Below are positions 46,054 through 58,274 of a stretch of DNA of 64,000 bases, in pieces (the stretch's first letter is position 1; each line of letters opens with the position of its first letter). The notes under the pieces are model-generated. The model searched no databases. It was given only the letters and a program-made list of their open reading frames with translations, and was not told the origin of the DNA. Source of the stretch: Melitaea cinxia (taxonomy: Eukaryota > Arthropoda > Insecta > Lepidoptera > Nymphalidae); assembly GCF_905220565.1 (NCBI RefSeq), contig NC_059401.1, forward strand, positions 7,093,001 through 7,157,000, written 5' to 3'. Made by a program: the position numbers and the translations under genes.

Positions 46054-46123
46054 ATGTTCTCGGCCTTTTGGCTAAGATAAAAAGTGTATATCTAATTTAA
46101 AAAATCTAATATGGAAAATAAAA
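46054..46123 (+). ncRNA. U2 snRNA-derived fragment (pseudogene)
   Basis: TTCTCGGCCTTTTGGCTAAG is the highly conserved 5' stem-loop I of U2 snRNA. Further resemblance follows: AAGTGTATATCTAATTTAAA then ATCTAATATGG against the U2 order AAGTGTAGTATCTGTTCTTATC...ATCTGATATGG. The branch-point-pairing GTAGTA is changed and the Sm site and 3' half are gone, so it is not a working snRNA. Confidence 0.7.
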
Positions 46124-46139
46124 CGGCGTAAGTAAATGA

Positions 46140-46225
46140 ATTTAATTATATATGTAAAACAATATGCTCGTGTTGTGCATTATATCTTGTCGCACATTAG
46201 ATAATTGTAATTCTATCACGCATTG

Positions 46226-46260
<35 letters not shown>

Positions 46261-46445
46261 GAATTTTTGATATTTTTTTTTTGATTATTGATTTTACTTT
46301 TATTCTATTTAATTTTATTTTTAGTTATTGATTTTTTTAATATAATTTTGTTTTGTTTTTTATTCTGAATGTTGTCTTGTCTTGTTGTACTAACCCAATA
46401 TGGACTTATACTTTGGTCTGAAATAAAGTATTATTATTATTATTA
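46140..46445 (+). mobile_element. LINE 3' end with T-rich body and (ATT)n tail
   Basis: A poly(T) run (46228-46251), then TTGTTGTACTAACCCAATAT, TTGGTCTGAAATAAAG and (TAT)n. The AATAAAG plus ATT repeat is a common 3' terminus of insect LINEs. Confidence 0.45.
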
Positions 46446-46689
46446 TTTAGAATAAGAAGCAACAGGGCGCAAATACGTTTTTTGTGTCATTATATGGCAC
46501 ACTTCACTCGACTTTTCGCATTTCCCGCTCTTCGTATACCGAAATTATATAATTATAATAGGGAAACGCCATTGTATACAAAAAATAGGCACCCGGTTTT
46601 ATTTATTTTTTATTTATCGTCTTTCTCGTCGATAATATTGAAGACGAGAAGTTTCTCTTCCTAAAACGACAAAATTCGACAAAATTATC

Positions 46690-47120
46690 ATGTCATGTTA
46701 GCTTCCGTAGAGATAAAAATCACAGATCACTAAAATTTAATGATTATCTCTTCTTGACGTAACGAGAAGAGTATCGCGTGCACGCATGTTAGCTACTGTA
46801 GACATAGAGAGATAATACGAGAAAAGGGGTAGACAAAATTTTGTCGTGGCGCGCATGCTAGGCCTGCAGGACACGTCTGCTCCAACGGCTCTCGGTCCTG
46901 CGACACAGATGACCAGAGCCCACTGCCACTTCAACTTGGTAATTCTGTGGGCTATCTCAGTTACTTTGGTTCTCTCGCGAAGTCTCATTTCTAATCCTTT
47001 CTTTGAGAGAAACTCCAAGCATAGCCCGTTCCATTGCACGTTGAGCGATTTTAAGCTTGTGGGCCAGTCCCTTCGTCAGTGCCCACGTCTCGGCTCCGTA
47101 TGTTTAACACAGGCAGAACG
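46690..47120 (-). pseudogene. RTE reverse transcriptase C-terminal fragment
   Basis: Minus frames read GAETWALTKGLAHKLKIAQ, then AMERAMLGVSLKERIRNETS with a shift, then RERTKVTEIAHRITKLKWQW, the classic RTE C-terminal region. Broken and isolated. Confidence 0.7.
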
Positions 47121-47279
47121 GAATCTTCAAAGTAATTATTATATTAAATTTAAGAAAAGAAAAGGGTACGAAATTCGCCAGGGCAGCTATTATTATTATA
47201 AATTAAAAGTTTGTCTGGGGAATAGGAATTTTGTACTTACTGTCGGAAATACCACTTCATAAAATCTGGTCATGTTTTG

Positions 47280-48730
47280 ATGATGTTCTTGTTAAAATTG
47301 CATTTTATTCTGTTAATTGTCTCGAGCGTTAAAACAATTAAATAAAATCTTTAATTTCATTTCTTATAAATTTTTATTATTGTTATAAGACAGTCAAATA
47401 AATTTCAGTCATAATTACTTAATATGTACTTTAAAAAAATTATCGCTTGAAATAAAGTATTTGCGAAGAATGTTTGTGGCACATATTTACAAATATTACA
47501 TATTTAAAATTATTTGTAACAATTTATTACTACTTTACTTACATTTTAATAATGTACGCAAATAAGTTGCCAACATACATATACCTAGCTAATGTAGGTA
47601 CGTAAGAAGCAGATCCGTAGATTCTTTTTAAATAATGTATTCATAAGACAGTAAATTTTGTATACAAAAACTGAAAAACATGACATTTGTAACGCTCCAA
47701 TACCTAAAAAAATGTTTAGGATAATTTAATTCTCATGTTACTTTTCTTTGCTATTGCGATATAAGTATACTTAAAACAATCAATGTAAGTTATTACTATG
47801 TACTTACAACTATATCTACATAATATACATACTTTGTATAATATGAAGTTTTTTAGACAGGAAACGTGATTTAATATTTACAAAAAATGTCTCCCAACTA
47901 CACAATTTTATGAACAAGTTTGACCAGGCCATACATTTTTGATTTAAAGGATGAAATTCTTAATTTTATCGTTTTATTAGTTAGCTTAAAATAAAAATAA
48001 TACGAGTATATTTTTAGACTTCATAGCATAACACAAAAAATAATTAATTTGACATCACACACAGAGATAAATAACCCTTTTGTTATACATATACATGGAA
48101 TATGTTAATCAATACATATAATAAAAATGTAACGGATCGCTATCTGAACATGGAAAATATATGAGAAAAAATATTATTGGGAGCTTTATCTACGCAAATA
48201 GCACCCAAAACAAAGATTGTTAGAATTTTTGTCTGTTTGTCTGTGCGTTTGTGCACGCTAATAATTAAACAGAAGATGTAAAATATAATTTCAAGTTATA
48301 TCAAAATACTGTCTAGATATTTCTGTATCTCCTTTAAATTTTATTTCCTGTAATAATTCTAAGTGTCTGGTCTACAATAATAAGCTAGATTCAATTTAAA
48401 CGTCGTTCGCATTAAACTTACTAAAATAAAAAGCGAAGAACCATGCAAGTCTCTATGCCAGCAGGTAGCTAACATAAATCGTATTTAAGAAAAAAAGATT
48501 TCGGAATGAACAGATGGTGCAGATCCGCGCATTCCTGTTAAAACTACACAAATTTTAGTGATCACATGAAATTCCTTACAAAAGATTATAATTATATAAA
48601 GAGCATGCTAAATGTTTTATAATAATAGGTATTAGATATATAATGCATATTTATTAACTTTTGCAATAATTAACAATCCATTTATATTCCTGAAGTTTAC
48701 AACAATTGTCAAGACCAAGAGACATAATAT
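47280..48730. other. AT-rich stretch, nothing recognised
   Basis: No gene or repeat signature. Probably intronic to ex if the first exon is at 30 kb. Confidence 0.4.
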
Positions 48731-48736
48731 GTTATA

Positions 48737-48946
48737 CTAGCGACCCGCCCCGGCTTCGCACGGGTGCAGTGCTGATACTAAATATACTTCAGGTCAAAGA
48801 GATATTTATTCTCATAAGAATTAACAATTCACTTATATGAGAAATACATTAGAAAGAATACATTTTTAAATATCTACAAGTTTACAATAATTCTAGCCGA
48901 GCGTGTCGGTAATAAACAAAGTTCATTATACAATATCGTCACAATA
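48737..48946 (-). mobile_element. Helitron 3' end (Lep1-like), truncated
   Basis: CTAGCGACCCGCCCCGGCTT then CGCACGGGT is the reverse complement of the 3' end at 28400-28429. The rest is cut by module A. Confidence 0.7.
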
Positions 48947-49562
48947 ATTGTGTTTGCTCGCAAACGAAAAAAAAACCGACTTCAATTACATCGACAAGTA
49001 ATCAACGTAGATCGACGAAAACATAGTCAAGCAACTACGCGTTATCAAAGATTACTCAAAAAGTAGTTATCAGATCTCGATAAAATTTATATGTGACCAC
49101 ATGATAAACATCAGCTTTCGATTAAATTAAAAATTATCAAAATCGGTACACCCAGTAATAAGTTATTACAGATTTTCGAGAGTTTCCCTCGATTTCTCTG
49201 GGATCCCATCATCAGATCCTGGTTTCCTTATCACGGTATCAAACTAGGGATATCCCCTTTCCAACAAAAAAAGAATTATCAAAATCGGTATATCCAGTAG
49301 AAAGTTATGCGGTATAATACAACGTAGGTCGACGAAAAAAGCGTCAAGTAAAAACGCATTATTAGATATAACTAGAAAAGTAGTTGTTAGATCTCAAATA
49401 AATTTAAATGGGACCAATTGGCACACACCACCTTTCGATTAAAACAAAATTTGTCGAAATCGGTCTACCCGGTCAAAAGTTCTGATGTAACATACATAAA
49501 AAAAAAAAAAAAAAAAAATACAGTCGAATTGAGAACCTCCTCCTTTTTTGGAAGTCGGTTAA
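48947..49562 (+). repeat. Module A, full length
   Basis: The clearest single copy: ATTGTGTTTGCTCGCAAACG to TTGGAAGTCGGTTAA. Three internal units each contain a variant of AAAATCGGTACACCCAGTAA. Confidence 0.85.
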
Positions 49563-50112
49563 AAACCAAAAAGTGGGTAGAAACGCATTACATCAATGGT
49601 AAGACCGGTCACTATGTGGTAAAAAAAAAAAAAAAAGCAACAAAAGCAGCAAGCGACGAAACACAAAACAAATACACAGATCTTCAAATGTTAAACTAGA
49701 TGCGGCCAGGCGAAATATATATTTACTCGTATGTGTGTGATTTTAAAATTATATAATTAAGGTTTTTATTTATTAATTACTTTATTTTTTATTGAGATTT
49801 TGTAACCTATTTCCTAGTTATTTTAACGTTATTACTTTGATTTAAAGTGAGAGTCTTTTAAACATATACATATGTAAATAATATTAAATTGACTTTGTTT
49901 TTTAATAATATTTTTTTTTGCAGACTAAGAATTTTATTTTGATATTTTGTAGGTATATTTTTTTTATGTATAAATTTGTAGTTTTTTTTTTTTATTGTTT
50001 TACAACCTATTTCTTAATTATTATTATTTATTTATTTATTTCATTTACGTTATTACTTCCACTCATTATTTTAGATGATAATTTTTGTTTGTAGTTGTGA
50101 TAATTGTTTTTA
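49563..50112. other. AT-rich stretch, probably 3' UTR of the LINE that follows
   Basis: T-rich sequence with no frame. It lies directly downstream, on the minus strand, of the LINE reverse transcriptase at 50113-51027. Confidence 0.35.
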
Positions 50113-51027
50113 TTATATTTTTATATTTTGTAAATAATTTTTTAGCAATTTTTTAAACTTCAGGATGCTTTTAGCTTCTTTAATAACTGTGGGTATTTTA
50201 TTATATATTTGTACACTTTCATATGTAATGTTCCTTTTCCCGTAATTTGTTCTCGGTGGGCGTAGAACTAGGTCATTAGAACTTCTCAACATTTTTGTTT
50301 GTATAGTTTTCTTTTTAGTAAAAGTTAAAGTGCTACGTACATCTTTATTTATAATTTTTCTTATAAGTATGCAAGAATAGTATTTGTATGATTGTTCAAT
50401 GTTAAGTATTTTCGTATCTTTATATATTTTAGTTGAAGGTGTTAGGAAATCGTAATGAAATAGTAATTTAACCAGTTTGTTTTGAGCGACTTGAAGAGTG
50501 TTAAGATTAGTTTTAGCAGCTGATCCCCAGATCTCTATCAAATAGTCTATGTGTGGCTTTGCCAAAGAGTTATAAATAAAGTGGCGTACTTTTTGTGGTA
50601 GACAGTGAACAATTCCGCGTAGTGCTCCAGTAAGTGATGTTAACTTTGATTTTACTTTTTCCAATTGTAATTTCCAAGTCAGCTGATTATCCAAAATTAG
50701 CCCTAGATACTTTTCACTAGTAACTCTTTTTATTTCAAAATCATCAATTTTCAAAGGTGCGAAATTAGGTATTATTTTATTTTTTGCTGTAAAAATGACA
50801 TAGTTTGTTTTCGATAGGTTTATAGTTAGTAGGTTAGACTGAAACCACGTTTTTAATATATTAAGATCACCTTGCGCGTCTTGAATGATTGGTTCAATTT
50901 CGCCACCGAAATAAAACAGGCTTGTATCATCCGCATATAGTGATAGATCACCGTTGAGTCTCAATCTACTTAGGGAGTTAATATAAATTAGAAAGAGCAA
51001 ATACTTACTAATGTCATCACCAAGCAA
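50113..51027 (-). mobile_element. Jockey-like LINE, 5'-truncated, open RT C-terminal half
   Basis: A 304-codon minus frame without stops: LFLIYINSLSRLRLNGDLSL then the catalytic YADDTSLFYF, thumb (LKTWFQSNLLTINLSKTNYV, EKYLGLILDNQLTWKLQ), GIVHCLPQKVRHFIYNSL, and the terminal SVQIYNKIPTVIKEA. Palm residues before YADD and the endonuclease are missing. The open frame suggests recent insertion. Its 5' break lies about 70 bp before the splice acceptor of the first ex coding exon. Confidence 0.8.
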
Positions 51028-51124
51028 ATGACATAATTATAAAATATCTCAACTATTCCGTAGTTTAACGAAATAAATATTTTATTTGATTACAGGGAGA
51101 GTAATAGTCGTATCGAGATGCGAT

Positions 51125-54100
51125 ATGCGCGCTCTGTGTTCGGTTCGCGGGCCGTTGGGCGGCGAGACGCGTGCGCTCGGTGCAGGCGCGCGCCTCCTAT
51201 CCCTGCGCATGCCCGGCCAGCCTCAGCCTCTTCACTTCGTCGTGGAAGCCAAATCGAGGGTCAAAGAGTTAAAAGCTTTAGCACAAACTCATTCACAACT
51301 TCGAGGCATGACCGATACAGAACTTTTCGGTTTAGCTGTTATGCAAAGTAAGTATTTTTTAAAACATATTTTGAAAACTCCATTGAAACATAAGAATATA
51401 ATTATACTATAGTCTTATTTTATATGACAAATAAAATGAAAATAATATCAATTTGTTTCGGTAATTTGTTGTCGTTTTTGAAGTTTAATGTGGGTAATTA
51501 AAAGAAATCCTACTTCCTACTAACATTATAAATGCGAATTATTATAAGAATTGATTGATAGCATTCTATCATAAAATTCAAAGCTGACTGCGACGAAATG
51601 ACGAAACATTTACATATGTAAATAGTTAGTTATATAATCAGATAAAATTACGAGGCATAGGTACTAGATATTCATAAAAGTAACACACTATTTGTCTACA
51701 ATTACTTTTTTGTTAGCTTGCTAACGTGATTTTAATAATAAAAAATATGTTTCAGATGGCGAATACTTGTTCGTCGATTTAGAAAGTAAGCTTTCAAAAT
51801 ACGCTCCAAAGAGCTGGCGATCTTCTCATACACACGTGAGTTGTTAACAAATTTGAGCTATTAGATTCACTTCATAAAAATAATATTGTAATAAAATAAC
51901 ATTTAAACAATTGTATATTTTTTTTTTCAGGGCTTAGACGGCAATGGAAAACCATTATTGGAGCTTTACTTGGTCGTTCAATTTCATGTCGAGAGTCCCC
52001 TACTAATACACGATGAAATTGGACGACACTTATATTTTTTACAACTGCTGGAAAATATCCGTTTAAGAGATGCTCTTCCCGCCGAAATACTTTTGCTACT
52101 TATCGGCTTAGCTCTGCAAGCTAAATTTGGTGATGAAGATCTTTATGAAGATCGAGAATATTTTAAAGTTGAAGAACTTGCACCACCCTCCTTATCTGGT
52201 GATTGGGTTTCATCGGCAGTGCGTGCTTGTCATCGGGAACATCGAGGCCTTTCACAGAATGATGCAGAAATTAGATTTATTCGTGAAGTTTGCCTGCTTC
52301 CAGATACTATTAACTCTCACAGATACCGATTAAAACAATCTAAATCAGAATCGGAACCAGGCACAGTATGGCTCTTAGTGACAGCAAAGGGCATTAAAAT
52401 TTTACCAGACAATGGTTCTGTATCAACTTTTATATGGAGTTCTATTGGTAAACTTAGTTTTGATAGAAAAAAGTTTGAAATTAGGACAGAAGAGGGTAAA
52501 ATTACATTATATTCTTCTAGCGAGGAAAAATGTAAATATTTATTTGCTTTATGTAAGGAGACACATCAGTTTTCAATGAAAATTTCACCTAAATTAAATG
52601 AAATTTTAATAAAAGAAGAAGATGAAAGAAAAAATTGTTTTACATATTCAAAATCTTTTAACTTTCAATATTGTCAAAATAAAAGTGATCAAAGAATTTC
52701 TCTTATATCCTCTACGAGCTCGAACACAACATCGGGTATTGTAAGTGACAGGGTACAGTCAGAAGATGAGTTAGAAATTATGATTGATTCGCCTCCCGCT
52801 CCCTCGACAGAAAGCTTAGCATTAGCTCACTTATTAGACTCAAACTCGTATTTAATTCGTCACATTCCTCAAGAAGTTCGTTCTTTAAATACAATGTCAT
52901 CACCACTTTTGCAAACTTGTAAAATGAGAGTGAAGAAAAGTAAAGAAGACAATGAAAAGACTCCTAAAAAAGACATATTACTAGAAATGGGAAATTGTTC
53001 GACGAGTTATCGAGAAGAAACAAGTTCGTTACCAGATCAAATTGTTTGTGATAAAAATACAGATAGTCCAAGTTCTAGCAAAATGAAGTGCACTGGATCA
53101 CAATGTTCATCATCATGTAGTACTGTCATAATGGCTCGTGGAGGACTAAGCACTCTTAGTAGAGCCTCTAATGCAAGCAGCTTAGAACTAGGATATAGTC
53201 ATACGGCTCAAAATTCAATGATAAGTGATAACAGTGTTACAGAAATAGACGGGGAATATACTCAAGATACGGCTTCAGCATTATATGATGGTCTTGGACA
53301 ACCAGTTACTGTAGCTGCATCTAGTGAGACAAGTGGTGTCTACACAATGGGTAGTTCGGAATTAACAGCTCATTCTAAAATGTATACTAATTCTGAAGGA
53401 AGCAGGACAGAATATGGTAGTTCACATTATGACAGTTATAAAATGTCCAAAGAAAATGACTTAGCTGATATTGATAGTGTTTCGTCCATACTAAAAAATA
53501 AATCTCAAAGAATTCATCTCAGACCTGAGGAGTTGAGATTAAAAGTGACCTCAAGTAACACCGATTGCGTAGATGGAGTAGCCCAGCTAAATCATGAAGA
53601 ACACGAAGACAAAGAAAATTTATTTCGGGAGCGAACAAATTCCAATGTTAGTGCAGCATCATTTCATGGTGACGGAAGTGATCCAACAGATAATAAACAC
53701 AATTTGCTTAGTGCAAGTGAATTAAGTGACTTAATTGTAGGTAGGGGAGTTTATCCTAAAAATCAATCGGTTAGTGACACCTTTGATTCAGTATCAGATT
53801 ATGTTAGATTACCTTTGCCATTTTCTGGTGATAGTTACCTTCAAGGGCATGAAGACACGGCTCCTTCTGATGATAATTATCCTAATAATTCTTTCTTTGA
53901 CCGACCTCCGACCCCACCAAAACGAATCGACAGTCGTGTTGGACTCAATTTATCGCTACCAAATATTCTCGACTTAGATGAAAATGTACCTATTTTACCT
54001 AAATGTCCAGATAAACCCCCACCACCCTATGAATATAAACATCTAACACTCACACCAACCGTCACTCCATCCATACCACCACCAGCTTACCCTGGTACAA

Positions 54101-55428
54101 TTGTTTCAAATTCCATAAAACAAGTAACTGAAAAAGAAGAAGTAGCAGCTAGAGTGGTGACTTCAAAACCTATGATTACTATACTTACAGCCGAAGCGGG
54201 AGAGGTTAATGTATCTGGTGAGCGAACATTTGCTAGTCCAATGGTTGTCGAACATCGTTTCCAAAAATCAAAAAGACATCAAACCTCAAGTCGTAGAGCA
54301 GAACGGTCAAAATTAGCACAAGGTCTTAGCAATAATCTTTCCCCATCAAGGGAACCATCACAACACGTGGATTCAAATGTTCTTGTCGCAATGATGAAAT
54401 TACCGCCTCCACCGCCTCCGCCGAGACGACCGCGATTACCACCTCCTCCACCAGTAACTCGTGTGCCGCCTCCACCTCCTCCTCACAACCAAACTTTTCA
54501 TCAACAATTGTATAGTGATGTTGATTATGTTTACTATCCTCTCCAGGACCCTTCGATATCACAACAGAATTATTTAGATCATAAACTAACCGAATCACGA
54601 ATATCTAATATACATAAAAATAGTATACAATACAGAAGTACGCCATACCTCTCAGTCTCGTTATCCGCCTCATCAACGTATGGATCAATACAAAATCTTT
54701 CTGATTCTTATGTCCAAATACCAGGTAATCGAACTAGCTGGTACTCATTGACAAGTAAAGCTTCATTCAGTAACCGCTCAATACATTTAGAAAGACCACC
54801 AATGCCTATGAGTGTAACAGAATCTATTTTTTCTCGTACAAAATCACACGATAATATACTTCATGCCAAGGATCCACCTCCGATAAAAACTAGGCGAGTG
54901 CCGCCTCCACCGCCACCGCCACCGCCACCTTATGAGCATAAGAAAAAAATTCCATGTTACTTGAAAGAACCGAAAAATCTAAACTGCAGTGTTAGTAATA
55001 CTAGTGTTTCTAAAGCAAAACCTTCAAATTGTGATTTAGATATAAAAACTTTAAGAGAAAAAAGTAAAAACCTTGATTTGCCTTTGATTGCTGCATTGTG
55101 TAACGATCGTTCGCTGTTGAAGCAAACGAAAGCTTTTGGTGTTACAAAATCAAATAAAAATGGTAGTAGTGATTGTGAAAGTGATAGAAAAGGTGTAAAG
55201 GCTTCACAAAACACTATCAACACCAACAATGTAGATCTTAAAAGCAAACCAGAGTTAAATCCTAGGAAAGCAGTAATAGGATCGCAGAAAAAAGTTTTGG
55301 GAAGAAACCCTACTGATAAACTTCCCGCACTGCCTGGTTCTGAAACTCACACTCCTAGAGCTTTATCCAATACATATGTAATGCATCCAAGCGCAATTAA
55401 GTTAAAGAAAAGTCAGCCTAGTTCATAA
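51125..55428 (+). CDS. ex: Expanded, FERM-domain Hippo pathway scaffold
   Basis: Three coding exons: 51125-51347, 51756-51835 and 51931-55428, about 1266 residues (fly Expanded about 1430). The start ATG gives MRALCSV, matching the fly start. An acceptor at 51095 shows the exon begins in the 5' UTR. The FERM domain spans about residues 15-325: DTELFGLAV, NGEYLFVDLESKLSKYAPKS, WRSSHTHGLDGNGKPLLEL, SAVRACHREH, FIWSSIGKLSFDRKKFEI. The rest is low-complexity, with PPPY (798-801), PPAY (818-821) and PPPY (1099-1102), long proline runs near 920-950 and 1090-1100, and many Ser-rich stretches. By family, Expanded sits at apical junctions with Merlin and Kibra, binds Crumbs through FERM, and holds Yorkie through PPxY-WW contacts to restrain growth. 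ex is itself a Yorkie target. AATAAA occurs at 55516. Alternative: a paralogous FERM protein, unlikely. Confidence 0.93.
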
Positions 55429-56386
55429 CGGCGTTAGGACTTATGGTTTGTTAATGGTTGTAGATCCTTCCAGTGCTATGATAGCTCACCCTTTATCCGC
55501 CAATAACGTTGTTGTAATAAAAGACTGAAATTAGATGTTAAAATGATCCCACTGATGTTAAGTAATAGAATTTAGTTAAAATGTTACAAATTAAAATAAA
55601 AACCAAGAGATTAAAATTACTGCTGTATTTATAGATATTAAAAAAAGGATACCACGCTTTAATTAAAGGACTTCGATTTATAGATTATGGCATTCTTAAG
55701 CAAAGGTTCATATTTCTAATTCTGCTCTAGGATTTTGAGTTCAGAAATATTCATGTGATCATTGCAAAATAAATTGTTTAATTTTATAACAATAAACTAT
55801 AAAAATCAAAGTTACAATTAATTCAGATGTAAAGTGTACAAAAGTAATTTATTTATTGAGAGAAAATTACTAAATGTTAAATTCTCTATCAAATGCTTAA
55901 TTATTATTATAATCAGAAAATAATAATGATAAATACTCACTTCTTTATAATTATTTACCGGAGGTAAAAATAACTTGTAATAAGTTGTAACATCTGAAGT
56001 CATTGCTAAGTCCTTATTAATTATATAAATGTTTATTGTTTAATTATTCACATCTATTTATTTTTGTTCACAATCATGTACATAAAAGGTAGTTAGTTTT
56101 TTAAGTACATCATATTGTTCAACGTGTACAAATGTATAGTAAATTTTTTCAGGTGATTACCGTTTTTTTATTTACCATTCCTGTATTCTGACACAACATT
56201 AAACTGAATTATTATTTTAATAATGCAAGCACGGTGTATCTATAAAGAGTCTAGCTAGATAAAAATAAAACATAGGTACTAATATTCCTTGCATATTTAA
56301 TTGGCCTTTTACATGGGAAGGCAAAACGAAAAAAGTTATTGGATAACGTTTAATTATAGTACATATCGACGCTTGAAAGGCAATAA
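55429..56386. other. 3' UTR of expanded and intergenic AT-rich DNA
   Basis: Candidate polyadenylation signal AATAAA at 55516-55521. No gene. The last 30 bp (56357-56386, ACATATCGACGCTTGAAAGG) recur inverted at 58643-58680. Confidence 0.4.
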
Positions 56387-56525
56387 TTACCAAGCGACAT
56401 TTTGGGCAATATTGAGTTATATATATATATATATATATATATATAACGTTAAAATCAGAAAAAAATTCTGCGTCGATTGGTCTTACTCTCATGGCGCTAG
56501 GACGAAGTTTGTTGTCGCTTGGTAA
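56387..56525. mobile_element. Small MITE-like element with 13-bp perfect TIRs
   Basis: TTACCAAGCGACA at 56387-56399 and its exact reverse complement TGTCGCTTGGTAA at 56513-56525; 139 bp with a (TA)n tract (about 56420-56444) inside. Confidence 0.6.
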
Positions 56526-56659
56526 CTTAAAAAAAACACATTTTCACAGTTTTCGGCTTCCAGGCGACAATAATTTTACCGATTTATCACTTAGTAAGTA
56601 ATAAATTTTTACAGTTTTCACTTAGTAATTTTTGGCTAGACTCGAAATAATACATTTAT

Positions 56660-57520
56660 ACATAAAGTATTTTCTGCCTCAGAAGAAGGAGTTCATCATA
56701 AAGAGTCCCTCCTTCTCCATGAAGTCAGCCAGTAGCCAGCCCCGGGAGTTCTGTTGCCCGTATCCAAATTGCCCCACTCTCAACTCATCACCGCATCGTC
56801 TGCCCGGCTTCGCGTTAAAGTCCCCCATCACAACAGTGTAGTGGCATTTAGAGCTATGTATAACTGTAGAGATTTCCTCTTACATATGTAGCTTCAACTT
56901 CATCATCTGGATGTGTCGAGGTCGGTGCGTAAACCTGTATGACCTTTAGCGAATACCGCTTGGATATTCTGAGTAGGTATGCCACCCTGCTCGACACACT
57001 CCTGACGACGTCGATGCTGTTGACGAGAGACTTGCGGACGAGGAACCCGACACCACCCTGGGACTGTTGGTCGCCCTCCCGGTAGTACAGCAGGTTGCCA
57101 GACTTGAGGGTCATCGTGTCCTCTCCCTCTCTTCGGACTTCAGATAACCCTATAATATCCCAGCTCAACCTGCTATGAGCTTCTTCCAGCTCAATAAGCT
57201 TCGCGTCGGTCCGCAGCGTCCTAGCGTTATATGTTGCCAGGGCCAAGTATCGTCGTCGGGTCTGGTGGCCTGGCTTTTGGCGGAGGTTATGGCCCCCTGC
57301 CCCGGACTGGAGGACAATTTTTTGTCGTGTCTGTCATTTAGGAGATTAGGCGTAATCGCCACGCTTGCAACCATGTGTTTAGAAGGCGCTGCTGCCCACC
57401 CTCTAGTGGTTTTCCTCTATCGCCTCTTACGATACCCACGGGAGGAGATGGGGTGGCTCTATTTTAAGCCGGTTGCCACGCGGCAAGCAGTACACACCTA
57501 TACTGATTTTGAAATTTTTA
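56660..57520 (-). pseudogene. RTE endonuclease region, 5' end and broken frame
   Basis: Minus frame from 57246: LATYNARTLRTDAKLIELEE, WDIIGLSEVRREGEDTMTL, GNLLYYREGDQQSQGGVGFL, RYSLKVIQVYAPTSTHPDDE, then a shift. Further on (56840-56680) YTVVMGDFNAKPGRRCGDEL and QQNSRGWLLADFMEKEGLF. These are the RTE-clade AP-endonuclease motifs (TYN, E, GDFNA). Upstream (57250-57520) is a GC-rich 5' region with CGCCTCTTACGATACCCACG. The reverse transcriptase is missing. Confidence 0.8.
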
Positions 57521-57545
57521 ATAAATACTGTATTATATCAAAATA

Positions 57546-58272
57546 AAATGTCCTAATTATTTACAACGACAGCACATGTTCTTTATACCACCCACTTTGC
57601 AAGAGTTTTGACTGCAATATTCAGTATTAGTTATTAGTTACAGGCCTAAAAACCAACCTTCAATAGGACAGCGTTGCGGAGTGTGCTCTAATTCGTCTCT
57701 CGTCAGATGGAGGTACATACTCCGTAGTGAGTGATTGTAGACTACTACAAAGGCTATTTTGGTATTGATGAAGACGATATTCATCGAAAACCTTTATCCA
57801 AAAGTACTTAATATTGTGTAATAAAACCTTAATCCTTAGTTACTTGTTCTAAAAAGCTCTATACTTACCTTCTTTAATTTGTACTATGCTTAAAATTGCC
57901 AGACAGAAAAGTTTTTTGGTTTTTATTTCGATCATTTTACCTATGGATCAAACATCTGTTTCTTTTGGATGTATCATTTTGCTTCAAACACCGTTATGAA
58001 ATACTGGGGCTTAGTTAATTTTACATGATTTATGAAAAAAAGTTTGTCGGTAAGTAATTTTTACCTGTTTGTGATTTTGATTCAAATTTAACTGACTATT
58101 TCTTAAAATATTGAGAAAATTAATAATCTTTAAATATCAGCTTACAAAGCTTTCAAAGTGCATTTAAAATACGTTAGAATCGAGTAACAATGACTAATAG
58201 GCGATTTTTGATGAATTTAAAAAAAAAAAAAACCTTTGAAATGCTCTAGTGTAAAGTTGCCAACATGTCGCT
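57546..58272. other. AT-rich intergenic stretch
   Basis: No gene or repeat recognised. Confidence 0.4.
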
Positions 58273-58274
58273 TA

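Noticed and set aside
46054..46123. A working U2 snRNA gene
   Set aside because: The branch-point-recognition sequence is altered and the Sm site and 3' half are absent.
54326..54598. Minus frame antisense to the proline-rich part of expanded
   Set aside because: A shadow of proline codons; no family resemblance.
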